The position numbers and the translations under genes were made by a program. Positions 45,656-52,842 of a stretch of DNA of 64,000 bases are shown one piece after another. The DNA lies in IMG/VR virus record IMGVR_UViG_3300026097_000015, positions 1-64,000 of that record, one strand, 5' to 3'. The DNA is from a virus. The notes under the pieces were generated by a model. It searched no databases and was not told the DNA's origin. It saw only the letters and a list, made by a program, of their open reading frames with translations. Numbering within the stretch: position 1 is the first letter of the stretch; the number at the start of each line of letters is the position of its first letter.

Positions 45656-45812
45656 TAGCTTTGAGATTACAGAAGATCAGCGAAAAGTTGCTAACGCATT
45701 GATAACCGAGGGTATGAGGATTGAGCGTGAAAGAATTCTTAACGTTATTAATGCCAACAAAACAAAAACAATATCAATTAGCAAGCTAAACAAACTTATT
45801 TCGGAGAACTAA
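45648..45812 (+). CDS. Short helical protein
   Basis: 54 residues, overlapping the previous gene by 8 bp; GAAGGTGGCGAAG precedes the ATG. All helix with a central GMRIERERILNVINANK. This R-E-R-I-L motif recurs in other tiny genes of this genome (for example at 53934). Function unknown. Confidence 0.55.
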   Translation: MSDSFEITEDQRKVANALITEGMRIERERILNVINANKTKTISISKLNKLISEN

Positions 45813-46214
45813 TTGTCATTTTTAGAAATACTAGTAGCTGCCCTAATCGTAATTGCATTTGGGGGCATAGTATCCTATACCGTACATTTAAAGTATAAAA
45901 ATGTAAAGCTTGCAAGCGGCATGGTCCAAGCCGTTGTGGACAAAAACACTATTAAGAAACAGCTGGAAGATCTAGTATCTAATAAAACTGTTAAAGATAT
46001 AGAAGAGACAGATGGGTTCTTAAAGTTTTTGTCAGAGTCAAGAGACTCTGCCTTTGAATATATTGAAGACGTACAGAAAACACTCTATTTGTTTAAAGAT
46101 AATATGGAGCCTATTGTAGAAGCGTATAGAGACTCTGGTACTGCCCCAGAGCATATGAGGCAGGTCGTAAAGGCTTATGATGAGGTTGTAAGCCTGTTGC
46201 CAGCAGACGAATAA
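45813..46214 (+). CDS. Membrane-anchored coiled-coil protein
   Basis: 133 residues from TTG 45813, directly after the previous stop. N-terminal transmembrane helix (LEILVAALIVIAFGGIVSYT), then a long acidic helical region. Bitopic layout similar to small phage spanin-like or septal proteins, but host walls here would not need a spanin. Function unknown. Confidence 0.6.
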   Translation: MSFLEILVAALIVIAFGGIVSYTVHLKYKNVKLASGMVQAVVDKNTIKKQLEDLVSNKTVKDIEETDGFLKFLSESRDSAFEYIEDVQKTLYLFKDNMEPIVEAYRDSGTAPEHMRQVVKAYDEVVSLLPADE

Positions 46215-46216
46215 TC

Positions 46217-46225
46217 TGCTATAAT
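46217..46225 (+). promoter_or_regulatory. Extended -10 promoter (TGCTATAAT) for hsp20
   Basis: TG-C-TATAAT; predicted start near 46232 leaves a ~50-nt leader with AAGGAGG 7 nt before ATG 46281. Confidence 0.7.
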
Positions 46226-46280
46226 ATATTTGCTCGCCTAAATAGGGGGCATGAAACTCGCTTAACACAAGGAGGAAAAT

Positions 46281-46688
46281 ATGATGATGTCTATTGTAGA
46301 CCCATTCGAAACATTTGGTCGGGAATTCGACAGAATGTTTCCAAGTAAAGTAACAGCAACAGCTAAGCCTAGCTACCCACCATACAATCTAATTGAGTGG
46401 AGTCCAGAGCAGTTTACCCTGGAATTTGCGGTAGCTGGATTTGATCAAGAACAAATTGATATCTCTGTAGAAAAGGGTATCCTAATCGTCAAAGGCGAAC
46501 AGGAAGAAGAGGCAGGGGAAATCAACTATCTACATAAGGGTATTGCAGCTCGAAAGTTCGTAAGGAAGTTTGAGCTACCTGAATATGTGGAGGTATCAGA
46601 GGCTAGTCTCACTAACGGAATTTTGTCTATTGAATTAGTTAAAGAAATTCCAGAGGAAGAGAAGCCGAAGAAAATTACAATTAAATAA
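46281..46688 (+). CDS. Hsp20 / IbpA-like small heat-shock protein
   Basis: 135 residues. Alpha-crystallin domain at ~35-125 with the family hallmarks FAVAGFDQEQIDISVEKGIL and LTNGILSIELVKE (the A-x-x-x-x-G-x-L-type motif is present in SEASLTNGIL). It holds unfolding proteins. Start ATG 46281 is set by the RBS; two further in-frame ATGs follow. Phage sHsps are known from cyanophages; together with the GroES-like gene it gives the phage two chaperone-type proteins. Confidence 0.9.
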   Translation: MMMSIVDPFETFGREFDRMFPSKVTATAKPSYPPYNLIEWSPEQFTLEFAVAGFDQEQIDISVEKGILIVKGEQEEEAGEINYLHKGIAARKFVRKFELPEYVEVSEASLTNGILSIELVKEIPEEEKPKKITIK

Positions 46689-46690
46689 GT

Positions 46691-46696
46691 TATAAT
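46691..46696 (+). promoter_or_regulatory. Promoter -10 (TATAAT) of candidate small RNA 1
   Basis: A perfect TATAAT 2 bp after the hsp20 stop; the predicted start (~46703) falls at the base of the stem-loop described next. No good -35 is visible. Confidence 0.5.
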
Positions 46697-46702
46697 ATAG
46701 TT

Positions 46703-46793
46703 AGGTCCCCACACGGACTTTAGGATGGAATTAGTTACTCTTTCTATATACGGCCATCGTGCGGTATTTCGTTGTGTGGGGATCTTTCTTTTT
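46703..46793 (+). ncRNA. Candidate small RNA 1, closed by a long-range stem and ending in a terminator
   Basis: The 5' arm 46705-46714 pairs with 46774-46783 (10 bp including one end G.U, core CCCCACAC/GTGTGGGG), enclosing ~59 nt, and the 3' arm is followed by CTTTCTTTTT. A TATAAT lies 7 nt upstream of the predicted first base. No start codon with ribosome site opens a frame of note. The architecture is of a ~90-nt independent RNA. Target and function unknown. It could also be a large terminator for hsp20, but a 59-nt loop is atypical. Confidence 0.55.
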
Positions 46794-46794
46794 A

Positions 46795-46803
46795 TGATAG
46801 AAT
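46795..46803 (+). promoter_or_regulatory. Extended -10 (TGATAGAAT) giving a leaderless mRNA
   Basis: TG-A-TAGAAT begins 1 nt after the U-tract of the small RNA; its last base 46803 is exactly 7 nt before ATG 46810. Terminator and promoter are fused, as at 3883-3917. Confidence 0.65.
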
Positions 46804-46809
46804 AGTATT

Positions 46810-48084
46810 ATGCCATATTCAATAGGAGAGCGTGGAAGCTACGGATGTAGTGGATACCCAGTAATCAAAGATGATGACAACACCGTGATGGGATGTCACC
46901 CAACAATGGCTGAAGCTCGGAATCAAATTACAGCAATCAACATGAGCGAATCTGAGCAAGGCAAGAAAAGAATTCCGTCAGGAGTAGAAGGTTTTGAATC
47001 TGCATCTGCGGAGCCATCAGTGCTTGATAGACAAGCCTACGAGGAAAAAGAAGTTCTCACGTCAGGCGGAGGGGTAGGAATTAAGAATCCACAAGCCTGG
47101 CCAGGAACAGAAATAGAATACAGAAAGCCAAATCTAGTGCATAAAAATCATATAAAAGAAGGTGACTTCGTAATGGGAATGACCGTAGAGGGAATTGCTC
47201 ACGGTCGTGTAGAGCATATCATGTGGGAAGGTGGAGTTTTGGGTGAGCCAGGAACAGAATACGCCTTAGAATCAATGCCTCCAGAAAACCCAGCTATGTC
47301 CGTAAGGGTCTATGAGTATGACGAAGACGGATCTTGGGAGGCAACCCCATACAGTATTGGAATGATGTTCCAGGATGCACAGATACTAGATAGCTTAGAT
47401 AATCATGAAATGCCAGAAAGTATGCAAGATGATATGATCGAAATGTCTAAGGCAGAAACTTACTCTCCTAACGATGGCATGAAGGCCGCAGCTAGAAGAG
47501 CACTAAAGTGGAAAGAAGAAGGAAAGGCCACTGGGGCAGGGACACCCGTCGGATGGGGTAGGGCCACAGATATCGTAGCAGGGAGATCCATGTCACTTAG
47601 TGTTGTGAAAAGGATGTTTTCGTTTTTTTCTAGACACGAGAAGGCTTCTAAAGGTGCAGAAGGATTCCGTTCAGGGGAAGAAGGATACCCATCTAATGGT
47701 AGAATTATGTGGGACGCATGGGGAGGGGACGCAGGATTTTCTTGGTCCCGTGCAATAGTAAACAGAGAAAAGGATAAGGCATTGTTCGGAGATATATTTA
47801 AAGGGCCTATTGGAAAAATGCCCAGTAGAAATTACGCAGACTGGTTTATGAAAGCAGAAGAGCCAAAGGTTGGAGACATGGTCTCATGGAATAGTTCTGG
47901 GGGTAGAGCTAAGGGAAAGATTACCAGAATCCTTCGCAGTGGATCTTACAGCCCTCCAGGGACCGATGTAACCATTACAGCTAGTGAGGAAGAGCCAGCA
48001 GCAGTTATTAGATTGTACAATGGGGATGAGCCTACTGATCAAATGGTAGGGCACAAGCTTAAGACGCTTCGCCGTCTTCCATAA
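46810..48084 (+). CDS. Multidomain phage protein with a capsid-protease-type C-terminal module and Tudor-like domain
   Basis: 424 residues. N-terminal ~1-45 YSIGERGSYGCSGYPVIKDD segment (a K/R-poor turn region found in phage structural fusions); middle ~115-200 beta-rich domain (GDFVMGMTVEGIAHGRVEHI). Residues ~225-330 carry NDGMKAAARRALKWKEEGKA followed by SGEEGYPSNGRIMWDAWGGD, a module I know from phage portal/protease fusions. The last ~70 (PKVGDMVSWNSSGGRAKGKI) match the HVA1/DUF2945 Tudor-like domain. Start appears leaderless. Function unknown, possibly virion-associated. Confidence 0.6.
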   Translation: MPYSIGERGSYGCSGYPVIKDDDNTVMGCHPTMAEARNQITAINMSESEQGKKRIPSGVEGFESASAEPSVLDRQAYEEKEVLTSGGGVGIKNPQAWPGTEIEYRKPNLVHKNHIKEGDFVMGMTVEGIAHGRVEHIMWEGGVLGEPGTEYALESMPPENPAMSVRVYEYDEDGSWEATPYSIGMMFQDAQILDSLDNHEMPESMQDDMIEMSKAETYSPNDGMKAAARRALKWKEEGKATGAGTPVGWGRATDIVAGRSMSLSVVKRMFSFFSRHEKASKGAEGFRSGEEGYPSNGRIMWDAWGGDAGFSWSRAIVNREKDKALFGDIFKGPIGKMPSRNYADWFMKAEEPKVGDMVSWNSSGGRAKGKITRILRSGSYSPPGTDVTITASEEEPAAVIRLYNGDEPTDQMVGHKLKTLRRLP

Positions 48085-48220
48085 TAAGAGCTACAATCTC
48101 TTCAGTATACTTTTCATAGTCTATTTCTAAGATAAAGTTTTCTTTATCTATTTTATGTAGCTTAGACTCTTGACCTATAGCAAACAGTATTTCTCGAATG
48201 CTGTCTTTTAATTCTTTCAA
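48059..48220 (-). CDS. Small acidic helical protein, last gene of the minus operon
   Basis: 53 residues from TTG at 48220 overlapping the HNH stop (TTGA). Sequence begins MKELKDSIREILFAIGQESK and ends EEIVALIMEDGEAS. It resembles the C-terminal half of the 86-residue gene at 49152-49412 (helical, E/K/I-rich). Its 3' end overlaps the convergent plus-strand gene by 26 bp. Confidence 0.55.
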   Translation of the reverse strand: MKELKDSIREILFAIGQESKLHKIDKENFILEIDYEKYTEEIVALIMEDGEAS

Positions 48221-48495
48221 GCTGCTTCTTGTTCCCTTTGATATGTTCTAATTTTATGACAATTGGCACAAACGACGTCGCACTTTGCAACCTCGGCCCA
48301 TGCCATCTGCTCTCCGTAATTTCTTAATACCCTGTAGACACCATCAAGCTTTTTGAATTCTGGCTTGTGATCAAACTCTAAAACATAATGAGGAAATTTA
48401 TTTCTGCAGTCTTTGCAGCCAGATTTTTCTTTATAGAAATGTAGGTCACGCAACACCGCAGCCATGGCTTTACGATGTTTCGCTGTTTTGACCAT
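48217..48495 (-). CDS. HNH endonuclease-like protein
   Basis: 92 residues. Zinc knuckle CKDC and CANCH, with LEFDHKPEFKK supplying the central D-H of the HNH fold. Small free-standing HNH proteins in phages may assist packaging or act as mobile nucleases. It is not next to the terminase, so the packaging role is less supported. Overlaps the next upstream gene by one base. Confidence 0.8.
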   Translation of the reverse strand: MVKTAKHRKAMAAVLRDLHFYKEKSGCKDCRNKFPHYVLEFDHKPEFKKLDGVYRVLRNYGEQMAWAEVAKCDVVCANCHKIRTYQREQEAA

Positions 48496-49124
48496 TATTC
48501 TGCAATAACCTCTTCAGGCTTAACTGCTTTAGCAAACACAACACGGCTTGCCATTTTACTAGATGCAATGATAGCCAGAGGAGCTGCTACTCCAAGGATG
48601 GTTCCAGCCCACATGCGTGGCTCTGTCCATGCCCAGTTCCAATAATCAAAGGTGTGAAACGCATTTGCAACAACTGCTAGGCCACCGAAGGCAATCATTC
48701 CTACTAAAGATCCCATAGTTTTTTCGGGCATACCATTTTCAGAAACTCTTGAGGCAAGAACGAGGTATGCCACCAAGAAAAGAAGATACATTAATTCAAT
48801 AAAGAAAAAGAATAGCCCTGCCATCCAGTCTTGAGAAAGCCCTACAAAGACAGCAACAGATGTGATGCCATTAAAAGATACAATGGCAGAAGCTACGAAG
48901 GCTAGGGCAATTCCTATTAGCCATGACCAAAGAACTATCTTCTGGTCTACCTGAATCTTAGGAGCTCTCTTTAGCTCTTGAGCCTCATACTTTTCTCTGT
49001 TGCTCTTCTCAAGCCTTAGCTTAGACTCCTGCTTCTCAACTTCATTGTTTTTAGAAGCATTCTGCTTTTGCCTCTGCTCAATTATTCTCTGTCTGTTAGG
49101 GCTAAGCCCTCCTGGATTACTCAT
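48495..49124 (-). CDS. DUF2637-like four-helix membrane protein
   Basis: 209 residues. A basic Q/E/K/R-rich N-terminus (~1-62), then four transmembrane segments between ~64 and ~195 (VLWSWLIGIALAFVASAIVS; WMAGLFFFFIELMYLLFLVA and two more), resembling actinobacterial DUF2637 membrane proteins. Function unknown. Near-leaderless start. Confidence 0.7.
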   Translation of the reverse strand: MSNPGGLSPNRQRIIEQRQKQNASKNNEVEKQESKLRLEKSNREKYEAQELKRAPKIQVDQKIVLWSWLIGIALAFVASAIVSFNGITSVAVFVGLSQDWMAGLFFFFIELMYLLFLVAYLVLASRVSENGMPEKTMGSLVGMIAFGGLAVVANAFHTFDYWNWAWTEPRMWAGTILGVAAPLAIIASSKMASRVVFAKAVKPEEVIAE

Positions 49125-49132
49125 ATTAAATA

Positions 49133-49141
49133 ATTATACCA
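49133..49141 (-). promoter_or_regulatory. Extended -10 (TGGTATAAT), near-leaderless
   Basis: On the minus strand TG-G-TATAAT ends at 49133, 9 nt before the ATG at 49124; the predicted leader is about 2 nt. Confidence 0.6.
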
Positions 49142-49151
49142 TAATTAGGGG

Positions 49152-49412
49152 TTAAGAAGCTGCTTCGTAATGCTCTGCATCTAGCTCTTCTTTTAAAATT
49201 GATATGATCTCTTTGATTGTTCTGCGAATAACCGTCTTGTCAGTTCTACCATCACCAATTTTCCAGGGAATAGAATTAAGTTTATTTTCTAAAAGCTTAA
49301 CTATTCTTTCTTTTTCTCGTATAGATCCTTCATTCAGAATGTCGTTTATATCAATTACTTGTTCGTCAATATCTGAGTTACTATGTAGGTCAAGAATATC
49401 GTAGTCTTTCAT
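49152..49412 (-). CDS. Small acidic protein
   Basis: 86 residues; RBS GGGAG upstream. Acidic N-terminus (DLHSNSDIDEQVIDINDILN), then helix with KERIVKLLENKLNSI and a second helix (IRRTIKEIISILKEELDAEH). Its end resembles the tiny gene at 48059-48220. TATAAT about 45 nt upstream on the minus strand may be its promoter. Confidence 0.65.
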   Translation of the reverse strand: MKDYDILDLHSNSDIDEQVIDINDILNEGSIREKERIVKLLENKLNSIPWKIGDGRTDKTVIRRTIKEIISILKEELDAEHYEAAS

Positions 49413-49475
49413 AACTACTCCCTTCGTATTGAATTATATTAGAACAATTATACGCCATAATTGATATCAATGTAT

Positions 49476-49508
49476 AAAAAAGAGCTAGACATATAATGCC
49501 TAGCCCTT
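49476..49508 (-). terminator. Intrinsic terminator after thyX
   Basis: Minus-strand stem of 9 bp (49500-49508 with 49480-49488, one G.U), 11-nt loop, then a T-run at 49480-49476. It ends the nrdH-groES-thyX transcript. Confidence 0.8.
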
Positions 49509-49524
49509 TAATAATAAAACTATT

Positions 49525-50244
49525 TTAACAGTCTTCGTAAAGCAAATCAATTGTTTCTGGAAATGCTTGCCTAGTTAGATTAAGAACAGCCTCAGCATAT
49601 TCTCTAATTTCGCTTTGTGCATCATGAGGCATTCTTTGGTCCAGAAATGTAAGGACACCTTGCAGAGACACTGTCCACCTGTATCTTACGTACATGCCAT
49701 ACGCAGGTAAGAACAGCCTGGCAATTTCTGGTGCTACACCTTGCTCCATAGCACTTTGATACGCCTCTTCTCCAAGCCTTACGACCTCTTCTAGTCTGTC
49801 TGTAAGCCTCTGGCCAGCACTAGAATCTAATGGTGCTCCAGAACCCTGCTTACTATTTTCAGGCTTAGAACGCCACTCAGAGGCTTGTGGGATGTAGAAC
49901 TCTTCATCTTCTGTAATGTAACGCCTAGATGATTCGTTCCATCCATTTTGATCATCAATGTGGGACGAGGCTACAGCATACTTCCACCATTGCCTAGCTA
50001 CAAAAAGCGGAGCATAAACTTCAAAAGTAAGTGCAGCATGTCTAAAAGGACTAGTATGCTTTTCACGTAGCAAGAACTTCAACAGCTTTGCATCTTTTTC
50101 ATCAAATTCATTCTTTTCTTTATCGTAAGATACCCTAGCAGCATTCACTACGGCCAAGTCATCGCCTAGCATGTCTACTAGTCTTACGTAGCCCTTGTCT
50201 AAGACCTTGATTGGCTCTGGACTTTCCCTAATATAAACTGTCAT
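49525..50244 (-). CDS. thyX: Flavin-dependent thymidylate synthase
   Basis: 239 residues. Makes dTMP from dUMP using FAD and folate. The ThyX motif is present in divergent form: R84-Q85-W-W-K-Y-A, a ten-residue insertion, then N-E-S-S-R-R-Y at 103-109, so the usual R-H-R is replaced by K-Y-A. HTSPFRHAALTFEV precedes it. C-terminal PHDAQSEIREYAEAVLNLTR fits the family. ATGA overlap with the upstream gene; same operon as nrdH. Confidence 0.88.
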   Translation of the reverse strand: MTVYIRESPEPIKVLDKGYVRLVDMLGDDLAVVNAARVSYDKEKNEFDEKDAKLLKFLLREKHTSPFRHAALTFEVYAPLFVARQWWKYAVASSHIDDQNGWNESSRRYITEDEEFYIPQASEWRSKPENSKQGSGAPLDSSAGQRLTDRLEEVVRLGEEAYQSAMEQGVAPEIARLFLPAYGMYVRYRWTVSLQGVLTFLDQRMPHDAQSEIREYAEAVLNLTRQAFPETIDLLYEDC

Positions 50245-50420
50245 TTGTGTTTGTCCCTATTCCCTGCACCTCTATTTAAGCCATAGATATATCCTGCCTG
50301 CCAGACTTTTAGGTCATGCTCTCCAGGAGGGGATTGCAGTCCAGACATCCAGTCTTCCATATCCTGCTTTGCTTTTCGAATGGTTGCAGCAGTCTCTTTG
50401 TTGTATTTTCTTTGTTGCAT
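50241..50420 (-). CDS. Small helical protein, paralogue of the 52646 gene
   Basis: 59 residues from ATG 50420; an in-frame TTG at 50435 also exists, but alignment with the paralogue favours the ATG. KETAATIRKAKQDMEDWMSG then VWQAGYIYGLNRG aligns with KETQRVMEHAQQDLQSWMAQ ... AWQEGYIAGVQRG in the other gene. Function unknown. Confidence 0.65.
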   Translation of the reverse strand: MQQRKYNKETAATIRKAKQDMEDWMSGLQSPPGEHDLKVWQAGYIYGLNRGAGNRDKHK

Positions 50421-50427
50421 TCTACGA

Positions 50428-50709
50428 TTACTCAACGTCCAACACCGCCAATATGTCCTTGTACGGGATTAGAACATAGTCTTCGTAATCTACCCCAGAA
50501 AACTTGGAGTACGTCACCTTGTCTCCTGGTTTGAGATCTATCTCTAGCTTGCTACCATTAGGAAACACCAAGCCAGGACCAACAGCCTCCACAATCGCCT
50601 CTGACGGCTTTTCGTCATTCATACCAGTTAGCACTAGGCCAGAGCTTGAAAGCTGCTCCTCATCCTTAACAGGTTTTAGCAAAACCTTGTCTTCAAATGG
50701 CTTAATCAT
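50428..50709 (-). CDS. GroES-like co-chaperonin
   Basis: 93 residues with the Cpn10 barrel: PFEDKVLLKPVKDEEQLSSS, GPG turn (AVGPGLVFPNG), GDKVTYSKFSG and ending YKDILAVLDVE. The mobile loop is present (SSSGLVLTG). No GroEL is in the window, so it would pair with a host GroEL, as T4 gp31 does. In operon with nrdH and thyX. Confidence 0.88.
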   Translation of the reverse strand: MIKPFEDKVLLKPVKDEEQLSSSGLVLTGMNDEKPSEAIVEAVGPGLVFPNGSKLEIDLKPGDKVTYSKFSGVDYEDYVLIPYKDILAVLDVE

Positions 50710-50733
50710 TTTTACCCACCTTATATTGTTTAT

Positions 50734-50955
50734 TTAATTAGCTAGACCATCTAGCCTATCTGGCTGGAATCCAGACCAGGAATCGTTATCTGTAATGACA
50801 ACAGGAGCAGCCATAAAACCTAAATTAAGAATCTTATCTAATGCATCTGGATTCTTTGATATATCTATCGTATCGTACTCCAGGCCAGCTTTATCTAAAT
50901 GTCTTTTTGTAGCGTCGCACTGGACGCAGGCAGGCTTTGTGTATACCGTTATCAT
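50734..50955 (-). CDS. nrdH: NrdH-type glutaredoxin
   Basis: 73 residues; redox C10-V-Q-C13 after TVYTKPA, cis-Pro in AAPVVIT, and SGFQPDRL end typical of NrdH. It reduces NrdE. It is encoded on the opposite strand and 10 kb from nrdIEF. First gene after a consensus promoter; RBS AAGGAGA. Confidence 0.92.
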   Translation of the reverse strand: MITVYTKPACVQCDATKRHLDKAGLEYDTIDISKNPDALDKILNLGFMAAPVVITDNDSWSGFQPDRLDGLAN

Positions 50956-50985
50956 TTATCTCCTTGTTAAAATATATTAGGGTCA

Positions 50986-51014
50986 ATTATACCGTTTATT
51001 GCCTCGGTTGTCAA
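50986..51014 (-). promoter_or_regulatory. Consensus promoter for nrdH-groES-thyX
   Basis: Minus strand: TTGACA (51014-51009), exactly 17 bp, TATAAT (50991-50986). Transcript start near 50979, 24 nt before the nrdH ATG, with AAGGAGA in the leader. Confidence 0.9.
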
Positions 51015-51016
51015 AA

Positions 51017-51730
51017 CTATATACGCCAACCCATACCAATTAGCTCTAGCAACAGGTCTGTCTTGTCGTAGCTACCAGCTTTTACACTCTTGAACAGTGC
51101 TACCCTATCGGAGCCACCTATAACTACATCAGGGGTCTCCATGTACTTCAGCTTCCAGCCTTTTCTTTTAAGCTTATGATCAACATAATAAGACATCCAC
51201 AAATCTTCTATTTTTAACGCACCTGCGGGGTAGTTGTAAACAAGATCATCCTCAAGAAAAAGCTTTGCATCAACCATAGAAATACCAGTTCCACAATACT
51301 TAATTTTGTATTTATTGGACCAGACTCTTTCACGATCTCTATAGTAATTTTTACCGTATAGTCTCCAGGCAAATCCAGATTTATACGTTTTGGGCTCCCA
51401 TTGAGACAAAACCTTTTCTACGTAGGTTTCGGGGAAGCTAATGTCATCATCAATAAATAAAATAGCCTTATATTTATGTTTAGCAAGATAACGCCCTATA
51501 AATAATCTTCGAAAAGCAAAGTAATCATTGCCATCATGGCTCACCCAGATGTTTAACTGACCATTAAAAGATCTAGCCGTTTCTTCAACCTTATTTTTAT
51601 ACTTGTCATTTGAGTTTGAGATATATACATCAAAATTCTGATAAGTTTGTCTAGAAAGCTTATTCAGGGTATTCCTAAGAGCTGGTATTCTTTGCCAGGT
51701 AAGTAAAACCACTGCCACATCTTTCCCCAT
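51017..51730 (-). CDS. Glycosyltransferase, GT-A fold
   Basis: 237 residues from ATG 51730 overlapping the previous stop (TGATG). N-terminus VAVVLLTWQRIPALRNTLNK and the metal motif FIDDDISFPETY near residue 96 are GT2-type. Probable sugar transfer to virion protein, DNA or host surface. The -35 box of the nrdH promoter follows within 10 bp of its stop. Confidence 0.75.
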   Translation of the reverse strand: MGKDVAVVLLTWQRIPALRNTLNKLSRQTYQNFDVYISNSNDKYKNKVEETARSFNGQLNIWVSHDGNDYFAFRRLFIGRYLAKHKYKAILFIDDDISFPETYVEKVLSQWEPKTYKSGFAWRLYGKNYYRDRERVWSNKYKIKYCGTGISMVDAKLFLEDDLVYNYPAGALKIEDLWMSYYVDHKLKRKGWKLKYMETPDVVIGGSDRVALFKSVKAGSYDKTDLLLELIGMGWRI

Positions 51731-51882
51731 CAAAACAGATCTTCCTCTATATCTTCATTAAACTGTATTACCGATATCCTGTATTCACAGGCTGTGCATT
51801 TTTCTATAAAGTTTGTAATGTCTTTGCCAGCTATCTTTGTAACAAGATCAAAGACTAGCTCAGATTTGCAAACAGGACACAT
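51730..51882 (-). CDS. 50-residue zinc-ribbon protein, leaderless
   Basis: MCPVCKSELVFDLVTKIAGK ... KCTACEYR: two CxxC knuckles. The ATG at 51882 is 7 nt from the end of a TGCTATAAT promoter, so it appears leaderless. Coupled to the glycosyltransferase by TGATG. Confidence 0.7.
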   Translation of the reverse strand: MCPVCKSELVFDLVTKIAGKDITNFIEKCTACEYRISVIQFNEDIEEDLF

Positions 51883-51888
51883 CCTTTA

Positions 51889-51897
51889 ATTATAGCA
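51889..51897 (-). promoter_or_regulatory. Extended -10 (TGCTATAAT) giving a leaderless mRNA
   Basis: Minus strand TG-C-TATAAT, last base 51889, exactly 7 nt before the ATG at 51882. Confidence 0.7.
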
Positions 51898-51903
51898 TTA
51901 ACC

Positions 51904-52638
51904 TTAAGCTATGCGTTTGACATCTTTAACATTACCTTCAAAGTTTTCGTAAAGATCATTGACGCCAGATATCTTGGCCAGCTTTTTACGAGTATTCTTA
52001 ATATATCTTGCCCTAGCTGCCGAACGCTCAGGTATTTGGACAGTTAAATTATTCTCATGGATATAGGAAATGCCAAGAACTGTCTTACAATTGCGTGTAG
52101 TTAAATCATTTAGTTTATTAAACTCTCGTAATCTTGTCCAGTACTCCCAGTCTCCCCCAAACCTCACTTGCTCAAAATATCCTATGCCATCAAACACCTC
52201 TTTTTTAAAAAGTGCATGAGCCATTGTGGTTATGTCTGTAATCTCTTTGCTGTCCGAGAGCCTGGTCCTGGTAAAGGTATCTCCCACACCCACAACGTTT
52301 TTATCTAAATACTTTATTAAGGTTGCATAGCGATGTTCGAAAGAAACATCATCAGCATCGTGTGTTGTGAAGTAGCTCCAACGTTCTTTGCTGCCAATTA
52401 AAAGCCCCATGTTCCTGGAGTAATACGCTCCTTGATTTTTTTTATTAGAATAAACAGAAACCCTTGAGTCTTTTTTCGCATAACTCTTTGCTATCTTGAC
52501 GGTCTTGTCCGCAGAGCAATCATCAATAACTATAAGCTTAAGATGCCTATAGGTTTGATTTAAGATACTTTCAATAGCCCGTCCAATAGTTTCCTCAGAG
52601 TTATATGCTGGCATCACAACAAGGATTGTTTTCTTCAT
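51904..52638 (-). CDS. GT2-family glycosyltransferase
   Basis: 244 residues. LVVMPAYNSEETIGRAIESI, IDDCSADKTVKIAKS and HDADDVSFEHRY (DxD near 118) are the nucleotide-sugar and metal motifs of GT2; RFGGDWEYWTRL near 175 is the acceptor-site E-D/W region. A second glycosyltransferase lies next door. No ribosome site; TCTAAT 7 nt upstream may act as a -10. Confidence 0.85.
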   Translation of the reverse strand: MKKTILVVMPAYNSEETIGRAIESILNQTYRHLKLIVIDDCSADKTVKIAKSYAKKDSRVSVYSNKKNQGAYYSRNMGLLIGSKERWSYFTTHDADDVSFEHRYATLIKYLDKNVVGVGDTFTRTRLSDSKEITDITTMAHALFKKEVFDGIGYFEQVRFGGDWEYWTRLREFNKLNDLTTRNCKTVLGISYIHENNLTVQIPERSAARARYIKNTRKKLAKISGVNDLYENFEGNVKDVKRIA

Positions 52639-52645
52639 TAAATAA

Positions 52646-52828
52646 TTAGACTTCTTCTACTTCTGTTACTACCTTAGACTCGGAGATACCACGCTGAACC
52701 CCAGCGATGTATCCTTCTTGCCAGGCCTTGATAGCTTGCTCGTTAGTGTCACGAGATGCCTGTGCCATCCAAGATTGGAGATCTTGTTGAGCGTGCTCCA
52801 TTACTCTCTGTGTTTCTTTGTCATGCAT
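52646..52828 (-). CDS. Small helical protein, paralogue of the 50241 gene
   Basis: 60 residues. AQQDLQSWMAQASRDTNEQA then AWQEGYIAGVQRG matches the gene at 50241-50420. The leader AGAAGGGTATGAG is identical to that before the gene at 22581, perhaps a shared ribosome-site context. Function unknown. Confidence 0.65.
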   Translation of the reverse strand: MHDKETQRVMEHAQQDLQSWMAQASRDTNEQAIKAWQEGYIAGVQRGISESKVVTEVEEV

Positions 52829-52842
52829 TTTCTCATACCCTT

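Noticed and set aside
46232-46280. RNA thermometer in the hsp20 leader
   Set aside because: Only weak pairing to the AAGGAGG site can be drawn; no ROSE-like structure is convincing by eye.
48061-48078. AAGACG/CGTCTT hairpin at the convergent gene ends as a bidirectional terminator
   Set aside because: A 6-bp stem lies inside both coding regions and lacks a U-run on either strand, so it is too weak to call.
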